Shown: piece by piece, positions 15,097 to 23,508 of the stretch
Layout: each line of letters begins with the position of its first letter
How positions within the stretch are numbered: position 1 is the stretch's first letter
Source of the DNA: Mycolicibacter terrae
GTDB taxonomy: Bacteria; Actinomycetota; Actinomycetes; Mycobacteriales; Mycobacteriaceae
Length of the DNA: 64,000 nt
Assembly (NCBI RefSeq): GCF_010727125.1
Contig: NZ_AP022564.1
Span: 992,001 to 1,056,000 of the forward strand
Reading direction: 5' to 3'
Made by a program: the position numbers and the translations under genes
The notes under the pieces: generated by a model
The model's input: the letters and a program-made list of their open reading frames with translations, nothing else
Told to the model about the DNA's origin: nothing
The model's database searches: none

Positions 15097-15861
15097 TCAG
15101 AGCCGGTTCTCCGGCCCGATCACCGCCCACACCGTCTTGCCGTTCGGGGTGGGACTGCTGCCCCACGCGCGGCACAGGGCAGCCAGCACGGCCAGGCCGG
15201 ACGTCTGGTTTGCGCCACCGGTGGCGGTTTCGTGGAGCACGGCCGGTGCGGCGTCGGTGTCCTGGACCGCGATGGTGACTTCGGAGCCGGCGTTCTCCAG
15301 CACGATCACCAGCGGGCTTCGGGTATGGCGAAGCACGTTCTCCGCCAACACATCGACGATCATTCTGGCGGTGGGGATCAGCCGGACCTGCGACCAGTTG
15401 GTCAGCCACTCGTCCACGAAGTCGCGCGAGCCGCGCAGGCTGCTCAGCCGATGCGGCAGCTCGATGCGGGCCCGCCGGCGCGGGAGCTTGCTGTGCGCGA
15501 GTGAGGCCAGGGCGGTCTCGAGATCGGCATACACCGACACGTGGCGGGTCACCCCGGTACGCGCGATCCGTCCAGCCACGTCCGGCTGCGGACAGACCAG
15601 CAAGATCGGGATGTCGGGCCAGGTGCTCACATGCCAACGGGCGCTGGTGAACACCGACCATGCCGAGGACGCCGGAACCTCCAGGTCGCTGACGTCGATC
15701 AGCACCGCTTGCGGTTCGTCGAGCGCGGCGTTGATCACGCTGTCGCGCAGTCCGAGGTAGGTGCTGCTGTCCAAGGTGCCGACCGGCCTCAGCAGGCAGA
15801 CCCCTGCTACGGCGTCCGCGGACACCGTGAGTCGACTCGGTCGCCTACTCAGCTCCTCCAC
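15097..15861 (-). CDS. STAS-HATPase fusion protein (partner-switching regulator)
   Basis: A 254-residue protein. Residues about 10-110 form a STAS domain (LIDVSDLEVPASSAWSVF). Residues about 125-250 form a GHKL ATPase domain of the anti-sigma kinase type (N-box region ARMIVDVLAENVLRHT, G-box region TGGANQTSGLAVLAALC). Antagonist-like and kinase-like halves are thus joined in one chain, suggesting a self-contained switch or a scaffold that engages a separate STAS protein such as those at 11186 or 35732. The ADP-binding Asn (AEN) is present. Confidence 0.82.
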   Translation of the reverse strand: MEELSRRPSRLTVSADAVAGVCLLRPVGTLDSSTYLGLRDSVINAALDEPQAVLIDVSDLEVPASSAWSVFTSARWHVSTWPDIPILLVCPQPDVAGRIARTGVTRHVSVYADLETALASLAHSKLPRRRARIELPHRLSSLRGSRDFVDEWLTNWSQVRLIPTARMIVDVLAENVLRHTRSPLVIVLENAGSEVTIAVQDTDAAPAVLHETATGGANQTSGLAVLAALCRAWGSSPTPNGKTVWAVIGPENRL

Positions 15862-16010
15862 CCTGCCTGCCGTAGATCGCGGGCAGACGTCCTGCGAGCG
15901 CCGAGGTAGCGTGGGCCGGGTTCGTCTGTCATCGCACTCACGGCTACCCGCCGGACAGCGCGGGCAATCTCAGTACGGCGATGTCCGACAGAGTGTTTGT
16001 GCTCGCCGAG

Positions 16011-16676
16011 TCAGCTGACGGTGAGAAGTGTGTGGTCCAGGTCGGAGAGCACATCTGTCGGCAGCCTGCCTGTGAAGGCCGCCAGGAACCGGGTCGCCAG
16101 GTCGCGCACCTTGACGTTGGTCTCCTGCGAGCGCCACACCAGAATGTCGAACGCCCGTTCCGCGGAGATGCCGTACGCGACCATCAGCACACCCTTGGCC
16201 TGCTCGATCACCGCTCGTGACTCGGCGACCTCGGAGACCACGGCGCTGACATCTTTCTGCAGCACCTGGGTGACGTCGACATAGAAGCCGGCGGTACCGG
16301 CCACCACGCCGGCATCGTCGAGCATGCGATCGCCGACCACGATCACCCAGTGGACCTGCCCGGCGGTGTCGATGATCCGGTGCCGGCTGCTGAACGGCTC
16401 GCCCCGCGCGACGCGATCCAGCACCTCGGCGACCTGGGGGCGATCCTCGGGGTGCTTGTGCTGCAGTAGCAACTTCGTGTTGGGCTCAACCGTGCCCGGC
16501 TCATAGCCGTGCATGCGGGCGACGGCGTCCGACCACTCCCAGCGTTGCTCGCCGAGCCAGTACCGGAATCGGCCGACCCGTTGTGGCTCGCCGTGACCCA
16601 CCACCAGGTCGAGGTCACTGTGGACCTCGGCATCATCGCCTACCGGCGGCATGAATTCGTTGACATCCCCGACCAC
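16011..16676 (-). CDS. PAS-ANTAR regulator
   Basis: A 221-residue protein: PAS fold (PAS_3 type) at about 35-140, including WEWSDAVARMHGYEPGTV and HRIIDTAGQVHWVIV, and a C-terminal ANTAR domain at about 145-205 (SRAVIEQAKGVLMVAYGIS). It should control transcription elongation by RNA binding in response to a ligand or redox signal. The start is GTG at 16676. It is divergent from the MPT63-like gene. The intergenic DNA on its own side showed no clear sigma consensus. Confidence 0.85.
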   Translation of the reverse strand: MVGDVNEFMPPVGDDAEVHSDLDLVVGHGEPQRVGRFRYWLGEQRWEWSDAVARMHGYEPGTVEPNTKLLLQHKHPEDRPQVAEVLDRVARGEPFSSRHRIIDTAGQVHWVIVVGDRMLDDAGVVAGTAGFYVDVTQVLQKDVSAVVSEVAESRAVIEQAKGVLMVAYGISAERAFDILVWRSQETNVKVRDLATRFLAAFTGRLPTDVLSDLDHTLLTVS

Positions 16677-16853
16677 CGCAAACCTGCCTTCTCGTACCCA
16701 AACAGTATGAGCTCATTCCAACGGCCGGCGGGCGAGCCGCGGTCGCGAATCGCAGGAATACATGCACGGACGATCCAGACCGGCGCTACTTCCTGAACGC
16801 CCGAGCTTCGTAACTATCCACAATCTACCCAGGCCGTGCAACTGGAGGTGTGT

Positions 16854-16879
16854 GTTTCCGGACCGGCGCTGCTGGGTAA
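16854..16879 (+). promoter_or_regulatory. Predicted SigF-type promoter for the MPT63-like gene
   Basis: GTTT at 16854-16857, 16 bases, GGGTAA at 16874-16879. Transcription should start near 16886, leaving a leader of about 70 nt with GGAAGGAG before the ATG at 16956. Confidence 0.7.
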
Positions 16880-16955
16880 GCGCTGGGAGACGTGCCGGTG
16901 ATACTCCAGCAAAGGGGACCGCCGCTACGGAACGACTCGATGGAAGGAGTCACCA

Positions 16956-17435
16956 ATGAAGCTCTCCAAGACTGCGGCCAAGACGGCCGCCGGCGCGGCC
17001 GGAATCGCGGCGCTGAGTGTTTTCTCCGCGACTACCGCCATGGCCGAGCCGGCGGTCCAACCGTTCGGCACGCCCGAACAGCTCAACGACGGCGCGATGG
17101 CGACGTCGTACACGGTCAGCAACCTGGGGCCGGCGAACGTCGTCATCCCGGGGTACCAGCCGCGTGGCAAGTTGTATCAGGCCGACGTGACCGCCCGCGC
17201 GGACCGCGGCACGGTGACCCCGGTGGTCGCCGACTTCAACGCCCGGGCGGCCAACAGCGACACCTACCGGGTGGTCAACACGGTGCCCACGCCGGGCGGC
17301 ATCAACCCCGGGCCGATCCCCCAGGGTGCTGCGGCCAACGGCAAGATCTACTTCGACGTCACCGGCCCGGCGCCGGACGGAGTCGTCTACAACGACGGCG
17401 TCCAGGATGTGCTGGTCTGGACGAGCAACACCTGA
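16956..17435 (+). CDS. MPT63/MPB63-family secreted immunogenic protein (DUF1942)
   Basis: A 159-residue secreted protein with a signal peptide (about residues 1-30, ending TTAMAEP). The mature domain matches the immunoglobulin-like MPT63 family: VIPGYQPRGKLYQADVTA, GTVTPVVADFNAR, and near the C-terminus NGKIYFDVTGPAPD. MPT63 is a small secreted antigen with no known enzymatic role. The ATG has a strong GGAAGGAG site. A SigF-like promoter upstream and a strong hairpin downstream (17447-17477) make it a monocistronic unit. Confidence 0.88.
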   Translation: MKLSKTAAKTAAGAAGIAALSVFSATTAMAEPAVQPFGTPEQLNDGAMATSYTVSNLGPANVVIPGYQPRGKLYQADVTARADRGTVTPVVADFNARAANSDTYRVVNTVPTPGGINPGPIPQGAAANGKIYFDVTGPAPDGVVYNDGVQDVLVWTSNT

Positions 17436-17446
17436 CGCCGACCCGA

Positions 17447-17477
17447 GATGGGCCCGATCGTTCGGATCGGGCCCATC
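17447..17477 (+). terminator. Strong hairpin terminator after the MPT63-like gene
   Basis: A perfect 13-bp stem (17447-17459 with 17465-17477) and a 5-nt loop, 11 bp after the stop codon. No T-tract follows, which is usual in mycobacteria. Confidence 0.75.
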
Positions 17478-17622
17478 CGAATGTCTTCTCCGGGTTGTGC
17501 GCTCGACCGTGTTCGGGTCACCGGCGGTGCCGGGCTTTTCGGAAGCCGACCGTGCGCCCTGCTTATCGCTGCGGGCCCGCAAAGCCGCGACAGCAGCAAA
17601 CGTCCCGCGCAGGTACCCCGCC

Positions 17623-17647
17623 GTTTGACAACGCCGCTGACGGGTAA
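17623..17647 (+). promoter_or_regulatory. Predicted SigF-type promoter for the ThDP enzyme
   Basis: GTTT at 17623-17626, 15 bases, GGGTAA at 17642-17647. It gives a short leader carrying GAAGGGAG before the ATG at 17675. Confidence 0.7.
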
Positions 17648-17674
17648 CCGTATGCGTGGCGAAGGGAGCAATCA

Positions 17675-19495
17675 ATGCCGAAAACCGCGGACTTCATCCT
17701 CGAAAGGCTGCGTCAGTGGGGGGTGCACCGGATATTCGGCTATCCCGGCGACGGGATCCTTTCGATGGTCGGCGCCCTGGACCGGGCCAACGGAGATCCG
17801 GAGCTCATCCAGCCCCGCCACGAAGAGATGGCGGCGTTCATGGCCACCGGCCATGCCAAATTCACCGGTGAGCTCGGCTGCTGCCTGGCCACCTCCGGCG
17901 GCGGCGCGATCCACCTGCTCAACGGACTCTATGACGCCAAACTGGACCACCAGCCGGTAGTCGCGATCATCGGCCAGCAGAAACGGATGTCGCTGGGGGC
18001 GGCGTTCCAGCAGGAGATCGACCCGAACTCGCTCTACAAGGACGTCTCGTCGGACTTCGTCCAGACCTGCATGGCGCCCGTGCAGGCCCGCCACCTGGTG
18101 GACCGGGCCTGCAAGGTGGCGCTGACCAATCGGACGGTGGCCACCATCATCCTGCCCGAAGACGTCGCCGAGGAGGAGGCGGTCACCTCGCCGCCCCGGC
18201 AGCACGGAGCTGTGTTCAGCAGCGTCGGGTGGACCAAGCCGCGGATGATCCCGCCCCAGACCGAGCTGCGTAAGGCCGCCGAGATCCTCAACGAGGGCGA
18301 GAAGGTCGCGATCCTCATCGGGGCGGGCGCCGCCGACGCCGCCGACGAGGTGGTGGAGACCGCCGATCTGCTCGGCGCCGGCATCGCCAAGACGGCACTG
18401 GGACGCGCCGCGCTGCCCGACGAACTGCCGTATGTGACCGGACCGATCGGCCTGCTGGGCTCCACCGCCAGTGAGGCGATGATGTCGGGTGCTGACACCT
18501 TGCTGATGATCGGCACCAGTTTCCCCTACTCCGAGTGGCTGCCCAAGGAAGGACAGGCCCGCGGGGTGGAGATCAACCACGACGGCCGGATGATCGGGGT
18601 GCGGTATCCGGTGCAGGCCAACCTGATCGGCGACTCCAAGGACACCCTCGCCGAGCTGATCCCGCTGCTGAACCGCAAAGAGGACCGCTCCTGGCGGCGC
18701 AAGATCGAAAGCGAAGTGGAGACCTGGTGGCGCGTTCTCGACGACCGCGCCCACGACAAGGCCGACCCGCTCAACCCCGAGCTGGTGGTGCACGAACTGT
18801 CCAAGCGGCTGCCCGACAATGCCATCGTCACCACCGACGCCGGTTCGGTCGCCAACTGGTGGGCCCGGCACCTGCGGTTGCGCCGCGGCATGGCGGCGTC
18901 GCTGGCCGGCAATCTCGCGACGATGGGGCCAGGTACCCCGTATGCGATCAGCGCCAAGCTCGCTCACCCGGATCGGCCGGTGATCGCCGTGGTCGGCGAC
19001 GGCGCCTTCCAGATGAACGGGATGGCCGAGATGATCACCGTCAAGCGTTACCAGGACCGGCTGTCCGATGGACCGCTGATCTTCTGCGTGTTCAACAACC
19101 AGGATCTCAACCAGGTGACGTGGGAGCAGCGGGCCATGGGCGGCGAGCCCAAGTTCGAAGGCTCACAGATGATTCCGGACGTGCCGTACGCCGAGTTCGC
19201 CAACCTGCTGGGGATGACCGGAATACGCTGCGACAGCCCCGACTCGATCGGTCAGGCCTGGGATCAAGCGTTATCCGCCTCCGGGCCGGTGGTGCTGGAA
19301 GTCGTCGTCGACCCCGACATCCCCCCGGTCCCACCGCACATCGAGACCATGATCGCCAAGAACACCGCCAAGGCGATCATCAAGGACCCGGACCGGGTCA
19401 GCATCGTCACCAAGGGAGCAAAACAGAAGATGCACGAGTTCACCGAGTCGGCCAAGCAGTCCGTGCGCGACATTCGCAGCAAGAACGGCGAGTAG
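17675..19495 (+). CDS. Thiamine-diphosphate-dependent enzyme (pyruvate oxidase/acetolactate synthase-like)
   Basis: A 606-residue protein with the three ThDP-family domains: N-terminal pyrimidine-binding domain with the cofactor-activating Glu in QPRHEEMAAF, a central domain at about 195-330, and a C-terminal diphosphate-binding domain with the GDG...NN motif (VVGDGAFQMNG to CVFNNQ). It resembles pyruvate oxidase or oxoacid decarboxylases, but the substrate cannot be fixed. A lysine-rich tail of about 40 residues follows the catalytic domain. The SigF-like promoter suggests use in stress or stationary phase. Confidence 0.85.
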   Translation: MPKTADFILERLRQWGVHRIFGYPGDGILSMVGALDRANGDPELIQPRHEEMAAFMATGHAKFTGELGCCLATSGGGAIHLLNGLYDAKLDHQPVVAIIGQQKRMSLGAAFQQEIDPNSLYKDVSSDFVQTCMAPVQARHLVDRACKVALTNRTVATIILPEDVAEEEAVTSPPRQHGAVFSSVGWTKPRMIPPQTELRKAAEILNEGEKVAILIGAGAADAADEVVETADLLGAGIAKTALGRAALPDELPYVTGPIGLLGSTASEAMMSGADTLLMIGTSFPYSEWLPKEGQARGVEINHDGRMIGVRYPVQANLIGDSKDTLAELIPLLNRKEDRSWRRKIESEVETWWRVLDDRAHDKADPLNPELVVHELSKRLPDNAIVTTDAGSVANWWARHLRLRRGMAASLAGNLATMGPGTPYAISAKLAHPDRPVIAVVGDGAFQMNGMAEMITVKRYQDRLSDGPLIFCVFNNQDLNQVTWEQRAMGGEPKFEGSQMIPDVPYAEFANLLGMTGIRCDSPDSIGQAWDQALSASGPVVLEVVVDPDIPPVPPHIETMIAKNTAKAIIKDPDRVSIVTKGAKQKMHEFTESAKQSVRDIRSKNGE

Positions 19496-19501
19496 ACATC
19501 G

Positions 19502-20197
19502 ATGACAACACTGGGTGAGCCCTTTTCGCTGCGCCGCCAGTTGCTGACTCTGGACGGCGTCTATGCGCCGCAGGAGGATTCGCACCTTCTCGTCGACACC
19601 ATGACGAGTGCCTGCCTGGCATATGGAGCCCGCGTTCTCGACCTGTGCACCGGTACCGGCGTCGCGGCCATCGCGGCCGCCGAGCTGGGCGCGGAAAGTG
19701 TGACCGCATTCGACATCTGCCCGCGCGCGGTGCGGTGCTCCCGGGACAACGCCCGCACCGCCGGCGTCGATGTGGAGATTCAGCACGGGCCGTGGAGCGG
19801 GGCGCTGCAGTGCGCTCCGTTCGACCTGGTGGTGTCGAATCCGCCGTATGTCCCGTCGCCGCGCGACGGCGGCCCGATCCCCGCGGCGGGCGGTCCGGAG
19901 TGGTCGTGGAACGGTGGCGTCGACGGGCGAATCGTGTTGGACCCGTTGTGCCGGTCCGCGGGTGCGCTGTTGCGCAGCGGTGGGACCATGCTGTTGGTGC
20001 ACTCCGGCCTTGCCGATCCCGCTCGGTCCCTGAAGCTCCTGCGGGAGTCCGGGCTTGAAGCCGATATCGCCGCGACGCAGTGGATTCCGTTCGGCCCCGT
20101 GCTCTCGGCGCGAGCCGGCTGGCTGGAACAGACCGGTCGGATGTCCCGCGGCTGCCGGGTTGAGCAGCTGGTAGTGATCCGTGCGGACAAGCCATGA
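19502..20197 (+). CDS. HemK/PrmC-like SAM-dependent methyltransferase
   Basis: A 231-residue class I methyltransferase with the SAM site VLDLCTGTGVAAIAA and the NPPY catalytic motif (VVSNPPYVPSP) found in N-methyltransferases acting on glutamine, adenine or similar planar nitrogens. It is shorter than release-factor PrmC and lacks its full N-terminal domain, so the target is uncertain. It starts 6 bp after the ThDP enzyme and its end overlaps the CDGSH gene by four bases, so all three should be one operon. Confidence 0.8.
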   Translation: MTTLGEPFSLRRQLLTLDGVYAPQEDSHLLVDTMTSACLAYGARVLDLCTGTGVAAIAAAELGAESVTAFDICPRAVRCSRDNARTAGVDVEIQHGPWSGALQCAPFDLVVSNPPYVPSPRDGGPIPAAGGPEWSWNGGVDGRIVLDPLCRSAGALLRSGGTMLLVHSGLADPARSLKLLRESGLEADIAATQWIPFGPVLSARAGWLEQTGRMSRGCRVEQLVVIRADKP

Positions 20198-20415
20198 CCG
20201 CCCAGCAGCCACCTCTGGTAAAACCCGTCCGCAACGGCCCGGTCCTGGTCTCCGGGCCGGTACGCATCGAGACAGCCGACGGCGTCGTCGAATCGGATCG
20301 GTTCATGGTCGCCATCTGCGCCTGTGGGCGCAGCCGCAATTACCCGCTGTGCGACACCAGTCATCGCCGGCGTGACCTGTCCCGACGCAACGTCGACTGT
20401 GACGGCGCCGAGTAG
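20194..20415 (+). CDS. CDGSH-type iron-sulfur protein
   Basis: A 73-residue protein with the CDGSH [2Fe-2S] ligand set in CACGRSRNYPLCDTSH: three Cys and one His. Such proteins hold a redox- and pH-sensitive cluster and act in iron or redox homeostasis. Here the central residues are DTSH rather than DGSH. It overlaps the methyltransferase stop (ATGA), last gene of the operon that starts at 17675. Confidence 0.85.
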   Translation: MTAQQPPLVKPVRNGPVLVSGPVRIETADGVVESDRFMVAICACGRSRNYPLCDTSHRRRDLSRRNVDCDGAE

Positions 20416-20430
20416 GACGGCGGGTCTGCG

Positions 20431-20643
20431 TTACTGTCCGATGTCGTAGTCCTCATCGGGAAGTGGAACGCTGATCGCTTGGTCGATCACGTCGGCGGGG
20501 TTGGCTTCGATCTCGTCGATGTTTTCCAGGTGGGCCGGATTCAGTCCCTCGTCATCGGTCGCGTCGGCCGCGATCCACTGTTCGGCCAGATCTGCCTCCG
20601 GAACGTCCTCGGTCGGTGGCAGCCCTTCAGCGTTCGTCATCAT
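20431..20643 (-). CDS. Small acidic hypothetical protein
   Basis: A 70-residue, strongly acidic protein without cysteines or hydrophobic segments, likely disordered. Its ATG overlaps the stop of the MerR regulator (ATGA), so it is translated from the same transcript. It resembles short actinobacterial stress-operon proteins in composition only; no function can be assigned. Confidence 0.6.
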   Translation of the reverse strand: MMTNAEGLPPTEDVPEADLAEQWIAADATDDEGLNPAHLENIDEIEANPADVIDQAISVPLPDEDYDIGQ

Positions 20644-21017
20644 GACCCCTTTCGTGTCCGCGCTCGCGCACCCCGGCCTTGCCGTTCTGCCCGCTGCGCT
20701 GCGAGCAGCGCATAGTCCGCCTTCAATTGGTCGTTATCCGATCTGAGTCGACTGTTGGCCGACTCGAGTCGGGCGTTGCGGTCTTCCAGACCGAGGATCT
20801 CCCCGATACCGGCCACGTTGACCCCTCCCTCGACCAGCTCCACGATCCGCTGCAGCCGCACCAGGTCGTCGTCGCTGTAACGGCGTGTTCCGCCCGCTGT
20901 CCGCGCCGGGCTGAGCAGGCCGCGCCGCTCGTAGAGCCGTAACGTCTGCTGACCGATACCGGACAATTCTGCAGCCACGGAGATGCTGTATACCCCAAGC
21001 CCGGATCGGGCATTCAT
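20640..21017 (-). CDS. MerR/HspR-type transcriptional regulator
   Basis: A 125-residue regulator with a MerR winged helix at the N-terminus (YSISVAAELSGIGQQTLRLYERRGLL, quoted here only by its ends YSISVAA and YERRGLL), the second-wing motif TRRYSDDDL, and a long coiled-coil dimerisation helix. It has no metal-binding cysteines, so it is closer to HspR than to metal sensors. It is divergent from the Hsp20 gene, which it very likely controls. The ATG at 21017 is used; a TTG at 21029 is an alternative. Confidence 0.85.
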   Translation of the reverse strand: MNARSGLGVYSISVAAELSGIGQQTLRLYERRGLLSPARTAGGTRRYSDDDLVRLQRIVELVEGGVNVAGIGEILGLEDRNARLESANSRLRSDNDQLKADYALLAAQRAERQGRGARARTRKGS

Positions 21018-21061
21018 GTCCTCGGCCAACGCTCGTCGCTTTCACTCGTCGGGCAACCCTC

Positions 21062-21090
21062 TTGCGCAAAGCTACCATGGATGCTATATA
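21062..21090 (+). promoter_or_regulatory. Predicted promoter of the Hsp20 gene
   Basis: TTGCGC at 21062-21067 and TATATA at 21085-21090, separated by 17 bases, look like a vegetative-type promoter. Transcription would start near 21097, inside the inverted repeat that follows. Confidence 0.5.
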
Positions 21091-21093
21091 GAA

Positions 21094-21115
21094 ATCTATG
21101 GCAGCAGACATAGAT
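21094..21115. promoter_or_regulatory. Candidate operator for the MerR/HspR-type regulator
   Basis: An inverted repeat ATCTATG-N8-CATAGAT overlapping the predicted start site of the Hsp20 gene in the MerR-Hsp20 intergenic region. It differs from the HspR box known in other actinobacteria (CTTGAGT-N7-ACTCAAG). Confidence 0.5.
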
Positions 21116-21130
21116 GATCTGCTGCAGATC
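21116..21130 (+). other. Leader hairpin adjoining the Hsp20 ribosome site
   Basis: GATCTG-CTG-CAGATC forms a 6-bp stem with a 3-nt loop immediately before AAGGAGGTGG. It could mask or expose the ribosome site depending on temperature. Confidence 0.35.
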
Positions 21131-21142
21131 AAGGAGGTGGAG

Positions 21143-21565
21143 ATGATGTTGATGCGTACCGATCCATTCCGTGATCTCGACCGCTGGACTCAGCAGGTCC
21201 TGGGCACCGCGGCTCGGCCGGCGGTCATGCCCATGGACGCCTGGCGCGACGGAGATCAGTTCATCGTCGAGTTCGACCTGCCGGGAGTGGCGGAGAACTC
21301 GCTCGGTCTCGACGTCGAACGCAATGTGCTGACCGTGCACGCCGAACGGCCCGGCCTTGATCAGGACCGCGAGATGGTGTCGGCGGAACGGCCGCGTGGC
21401 GTGTTCAGCCGCCAGCTGTTCCTCGGCGAAAACCTCGATGCCGAGCAGATCCAGGCCAGCTACCAGGACGGAGTGCTCCGGGTGACCATTCCGGTTGCGG
21501 AGAAGGCGAAGCCGCGCCGGATCAAGGTCGCCAGTGGACACGGCGAGCGGGCCATCAAGGCCTGA
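21143..21565 (+). CDS. Hsp20/alpha-crystallin small heat shock protein (18-kDa antigen type)
   Basis: A 140-residue chaperone with the alpha-crystallin domain at about 30-125. It closely resembles the M. leprae 18-kDa antigen as I remember it: starts [15 protein letters not shown], contains [16 protein letters not shown], and the C-terminal part has [18 protein letters not shown] with an IxI-like TIPV. It holds unfolding proteins in large oligomers. The ATG at 21143 is chosen for the perfect AAGGAGGTG site. The divergent MerR gene and operator indicate local heat-shock control. Confidence 0.92.
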   Translation: MMLMRTDPFRDLDRWTQQVLGTAARPAVMPMDAWRDGDQFIVEFDLPGVAENSLGLDVERNVLTVHAERPGLDQDREMVSAERPRGVFSRQLFLGENLDAEQIQASYQDGVLRVTIPVAEKAKPRRIKVASGHGERAIKA

Positions 21566-21612
21566 TTGCGAGGAGCCGGGAGGCGGCCTGCACGGTGCGA
21601 GAGGTGAGCGCG

Positions 21613-21918
21613 ATGACTTCGATGACCACCGGCACATTGGCCGCGGAGGTGCTGGACGAGGCGGAGTGCGTCGTGCGCGCCGAATGGCTGCGCCTGTACA
21701 CCGCCGCAACCCCGGAACACTGCGACGCGGGTGCGCACCGATTGCCCGTCTCCCGGCCCCGACCGCCGAAGCTCGCCGTTCGTAGCGCCGAGCCCCGGCG
21801 GCGCGGCGCCCCACCACCGAGCGGTCGCGATGGTCGGGCCGGCGGCGCAGTGACCCGCGAAGTGCGGCCGACACAGCGGTCGCCTCCGGAACGGCACCGA
21901 ACCGGTCCGCGCGTTTGA
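21613..21918 (+). CDS. Possible small arginine-rich protein
   Basis: A 101-residue frame beginning MTSMTTGTLAAEVLDEAEC, with a GAGAGGTGAGCG ribosome site. The first 45 residues look protein-like; the rest is Arg/Pro-rich and of low complexity, typical of high-GC chance frames. It could be a short real gene co-transcribed with Hsp20 or a degenerate remnant. No family recognised. Confidence 0.3.
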   Translation: MTSMTTGTLAAEVLDEAECVVRAEWLRLYTAATPEHCDAGAHRLPVSRPRPPKLAVRSAEPRRRGAPPPSGRDGRAGGAVTREVRPTQRSPPERHRTGPRV

Positions 21919-22108
21919 TGGGAGGTGATGGTCAGAGGCAGTGAATACCAGCGGCGGTGACCTGCGCGTCGCCCACGGTGGGCCGCACGCGATGTGTCGC
22001 CGCGAACTCCGGCGTCCCCGCTGCCACCCTGCTCTCCCCGGCAGCGGGGCCTCGCCGGGCTACACCAGGAACATGTTTCTTCAGTATCCGACCGAGCCGG
22101 GTGGCGTG

Positions 22109-22444
22109 ATGAGCGAGAGCCGCGATCCCTACGACGTGCTCGGGGTGACGTCTGCGGCCACCCCGGGTCAGATCAGCCATGCCTTCCGCGCCAAATTGCG
22201 CGCACTTCACCCCGACACCGGCTTTGCGGGTTCGCGACCACCCGATGACGCCCAGGCCCAGCTGCGGCAGTTGCTGCGCGCGTACGACGCCTTACGTCGC
22301 GGCGGCCGCCGACGCGCCGACGCCGATCAGCCGAGCCGCCCCACGGCCAATCCGGCGGGGCCGGTGAAGATCCCGGTCACCTACCGGCGCGCGCCGACAG
22401 CCGACCACGATCTGCGGCCCGGCCCGGTGCGCCGGCACCGCTGA
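22109..22444 (+). CDS. J-domain protein (short DnaJ-like)
   Basis: A 111-residue protein consisting of an N-terminal J domain (about residues 5-65) with the HPD motif in LRALHPDTGF, followed by an Arg/Pro-rich tail. It lacks the G/F, zinc-finger and substrate domains of DnaJ, so it would recruit DnaK to a special site rather than act as a general co-chaperone. It is near the Hsp20 gene. The ATG at 22109 starts MSESRDPYDVLGV; upstream in-frame starts are possible. Confidence 0.78.
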   Translation: MSESRDPYDVLGVTSAATPGQISHAFRAKLRALHPDTGFAGSRPPDDAQAQLRQLLRAYDALRRGGRRRADADQPSRPTANPAGPVKIPVTYRRAPTADHDLRPGPVRRHR

Positions 22445-22467
22445 GCGGGCCACCTACGCCGGCGGAC

Positions 22468-23328
22468 TCACCTATGCAGGGTGTACTGGTGGACGCTGGT
22501 GTAACCGTCGCGGAACAGCTTCACGCAGCCGTTGAGGTACCTGTCGTAGCGGTCATAGACCTCTTCGGGCTGCACGGCGATCGCCTTGTCTTTGTTGGCC
22601 GCCAGCGCCGCAGCCCAATCCTGAAGGGTGCGCACGTAGTTGGGACCGATCTCGTGGACGCGAGTGACGCTGAACCCGGCCTCGGTCGCACGGTCGGCAA
22701 CCATGGACACCGTGGGCAACTGACCGCCGGGGAAGATCTCGGTCATGATGAACTTGTTGAACCGAACCAGACTCATGGTCAGCGGAAGACCTAACCGCTG
22801 GGCGTCGTCCTGGGTGATCGCGGTGATGGTGTGCAGCAGCATCACCCCGTCGGGCGGCAGAACGCGGTAGGCCATCTTGAAGAATTCGCGGTAACGCTCG
22901 TGACCGAAGTGTTCGAAAGCGCCGATGGATACGATGCGGTCGACGGGCTCGTCGAATTCCTCCCAGCCCTGCAGACGCACCTCCACGGTGCGCCGGGTGG
23001 GGATGTCGGCCAGCTTGGCGATGGCGTAGTCGCGTTGTCGCTCACTGATAGTCAGTCCGATGACGTTGACGTCGAATTGCTCCAGGGCGCGCCGCATCCC
23101 GCCGCCCCAGCCGCAGCCGATGTCCAGCAGCGTCATCCCCGGCTCCAGCCCGAGCTTTCCCAGGGCCAGGTCGAACTTGGCGTTCTGCGCCTCATCGCGG
23201 GTGGTCTCCGGGTGCTGGTAATACCCGCAGGTATATCCCATCGTCGGACCTAGGAACAGCTCGAAGAACTCATTCGAGATGTCGTAGATCGACTGCAGTT
23301 CCGCGTACTTGGGTTCCAACTCAGACAT
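22468..23328 (-). CDS. Mycolic acid cyclopropane synthase/methyltransferase family
   Basis: A 286-residue SAM-dependent methyltransferase of the CmaA/MmaA/UmaA family. The SAM motif is LLDIGCGWGGGMRRAL, and the family-typical N-terminus includes YDISNEFFELFLGPTMGYTCGYY. The segment SIGAFEHFGHERY corresponds to the active-site region in which a glutamate binds bicarbonate. These enzymes cyclopropanate or methylate mycolic acids or fatty acyl chains; the exact modification cannot be told from sequence alone. Length is typical for the family. Confidence 0.9.
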   Translation of the reverse strand: MSELEPKYAELQSIYDISNEFFELFLGPTMGYTCGYYQHPETTRDEAQNAKFDLALGKLGLEPGMTLLDIGCGWGGGMRRALEQFDVNVIGLTISERQRDYAIAKLADIPTRRTVEVRLQGWEEFDEPVDRIVSIGAFEHFGHERYREFFKMAYRVLPPDGVMLLHTITAITQDDAQRLGLPLTMSLVRFNKFIMTEIFPGGQLPTVSMVADRATEAGFSVTRVHEIGPNYVRTLQDWAAALAANKDKAIAVQPEEVYDRYDRYLNGCVKLFRDGYTSVHQYTLHR

Positions 23329-23508
23329 CGATCTTTCACGTTACACCGACATCCGGCAGTCCGGGAGACCTCGAACCGCGGCGCGTAACATAGGTTGTCG
23401 AACCACGGAGGGCACCAAGGCGTTCCGGGTAGCGAGAGCCATCGCAGGTGCCCGCGCCGAACGGGCCGGCCCGGCTCAACCGGCCGGCATTGCGCGGGGC
23501 GCTACCGG

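Noticed and set aside
14081..15661. 526-aa minus-strand open frame over the GAF-ANTAR and STAS-HATPase genes
   Set aside because: No domain signature; both real genes with clear motifs occupy the same DNA in other frames.
16677..16760. SigF promoter for the PAS-ANTAR gene (GGGTAC on the minus strand at 16699-16694)
   Set aside because: The nearest GTTG is 20 bases upstream, outside the 15-17 spacing, and no GTTT is present.
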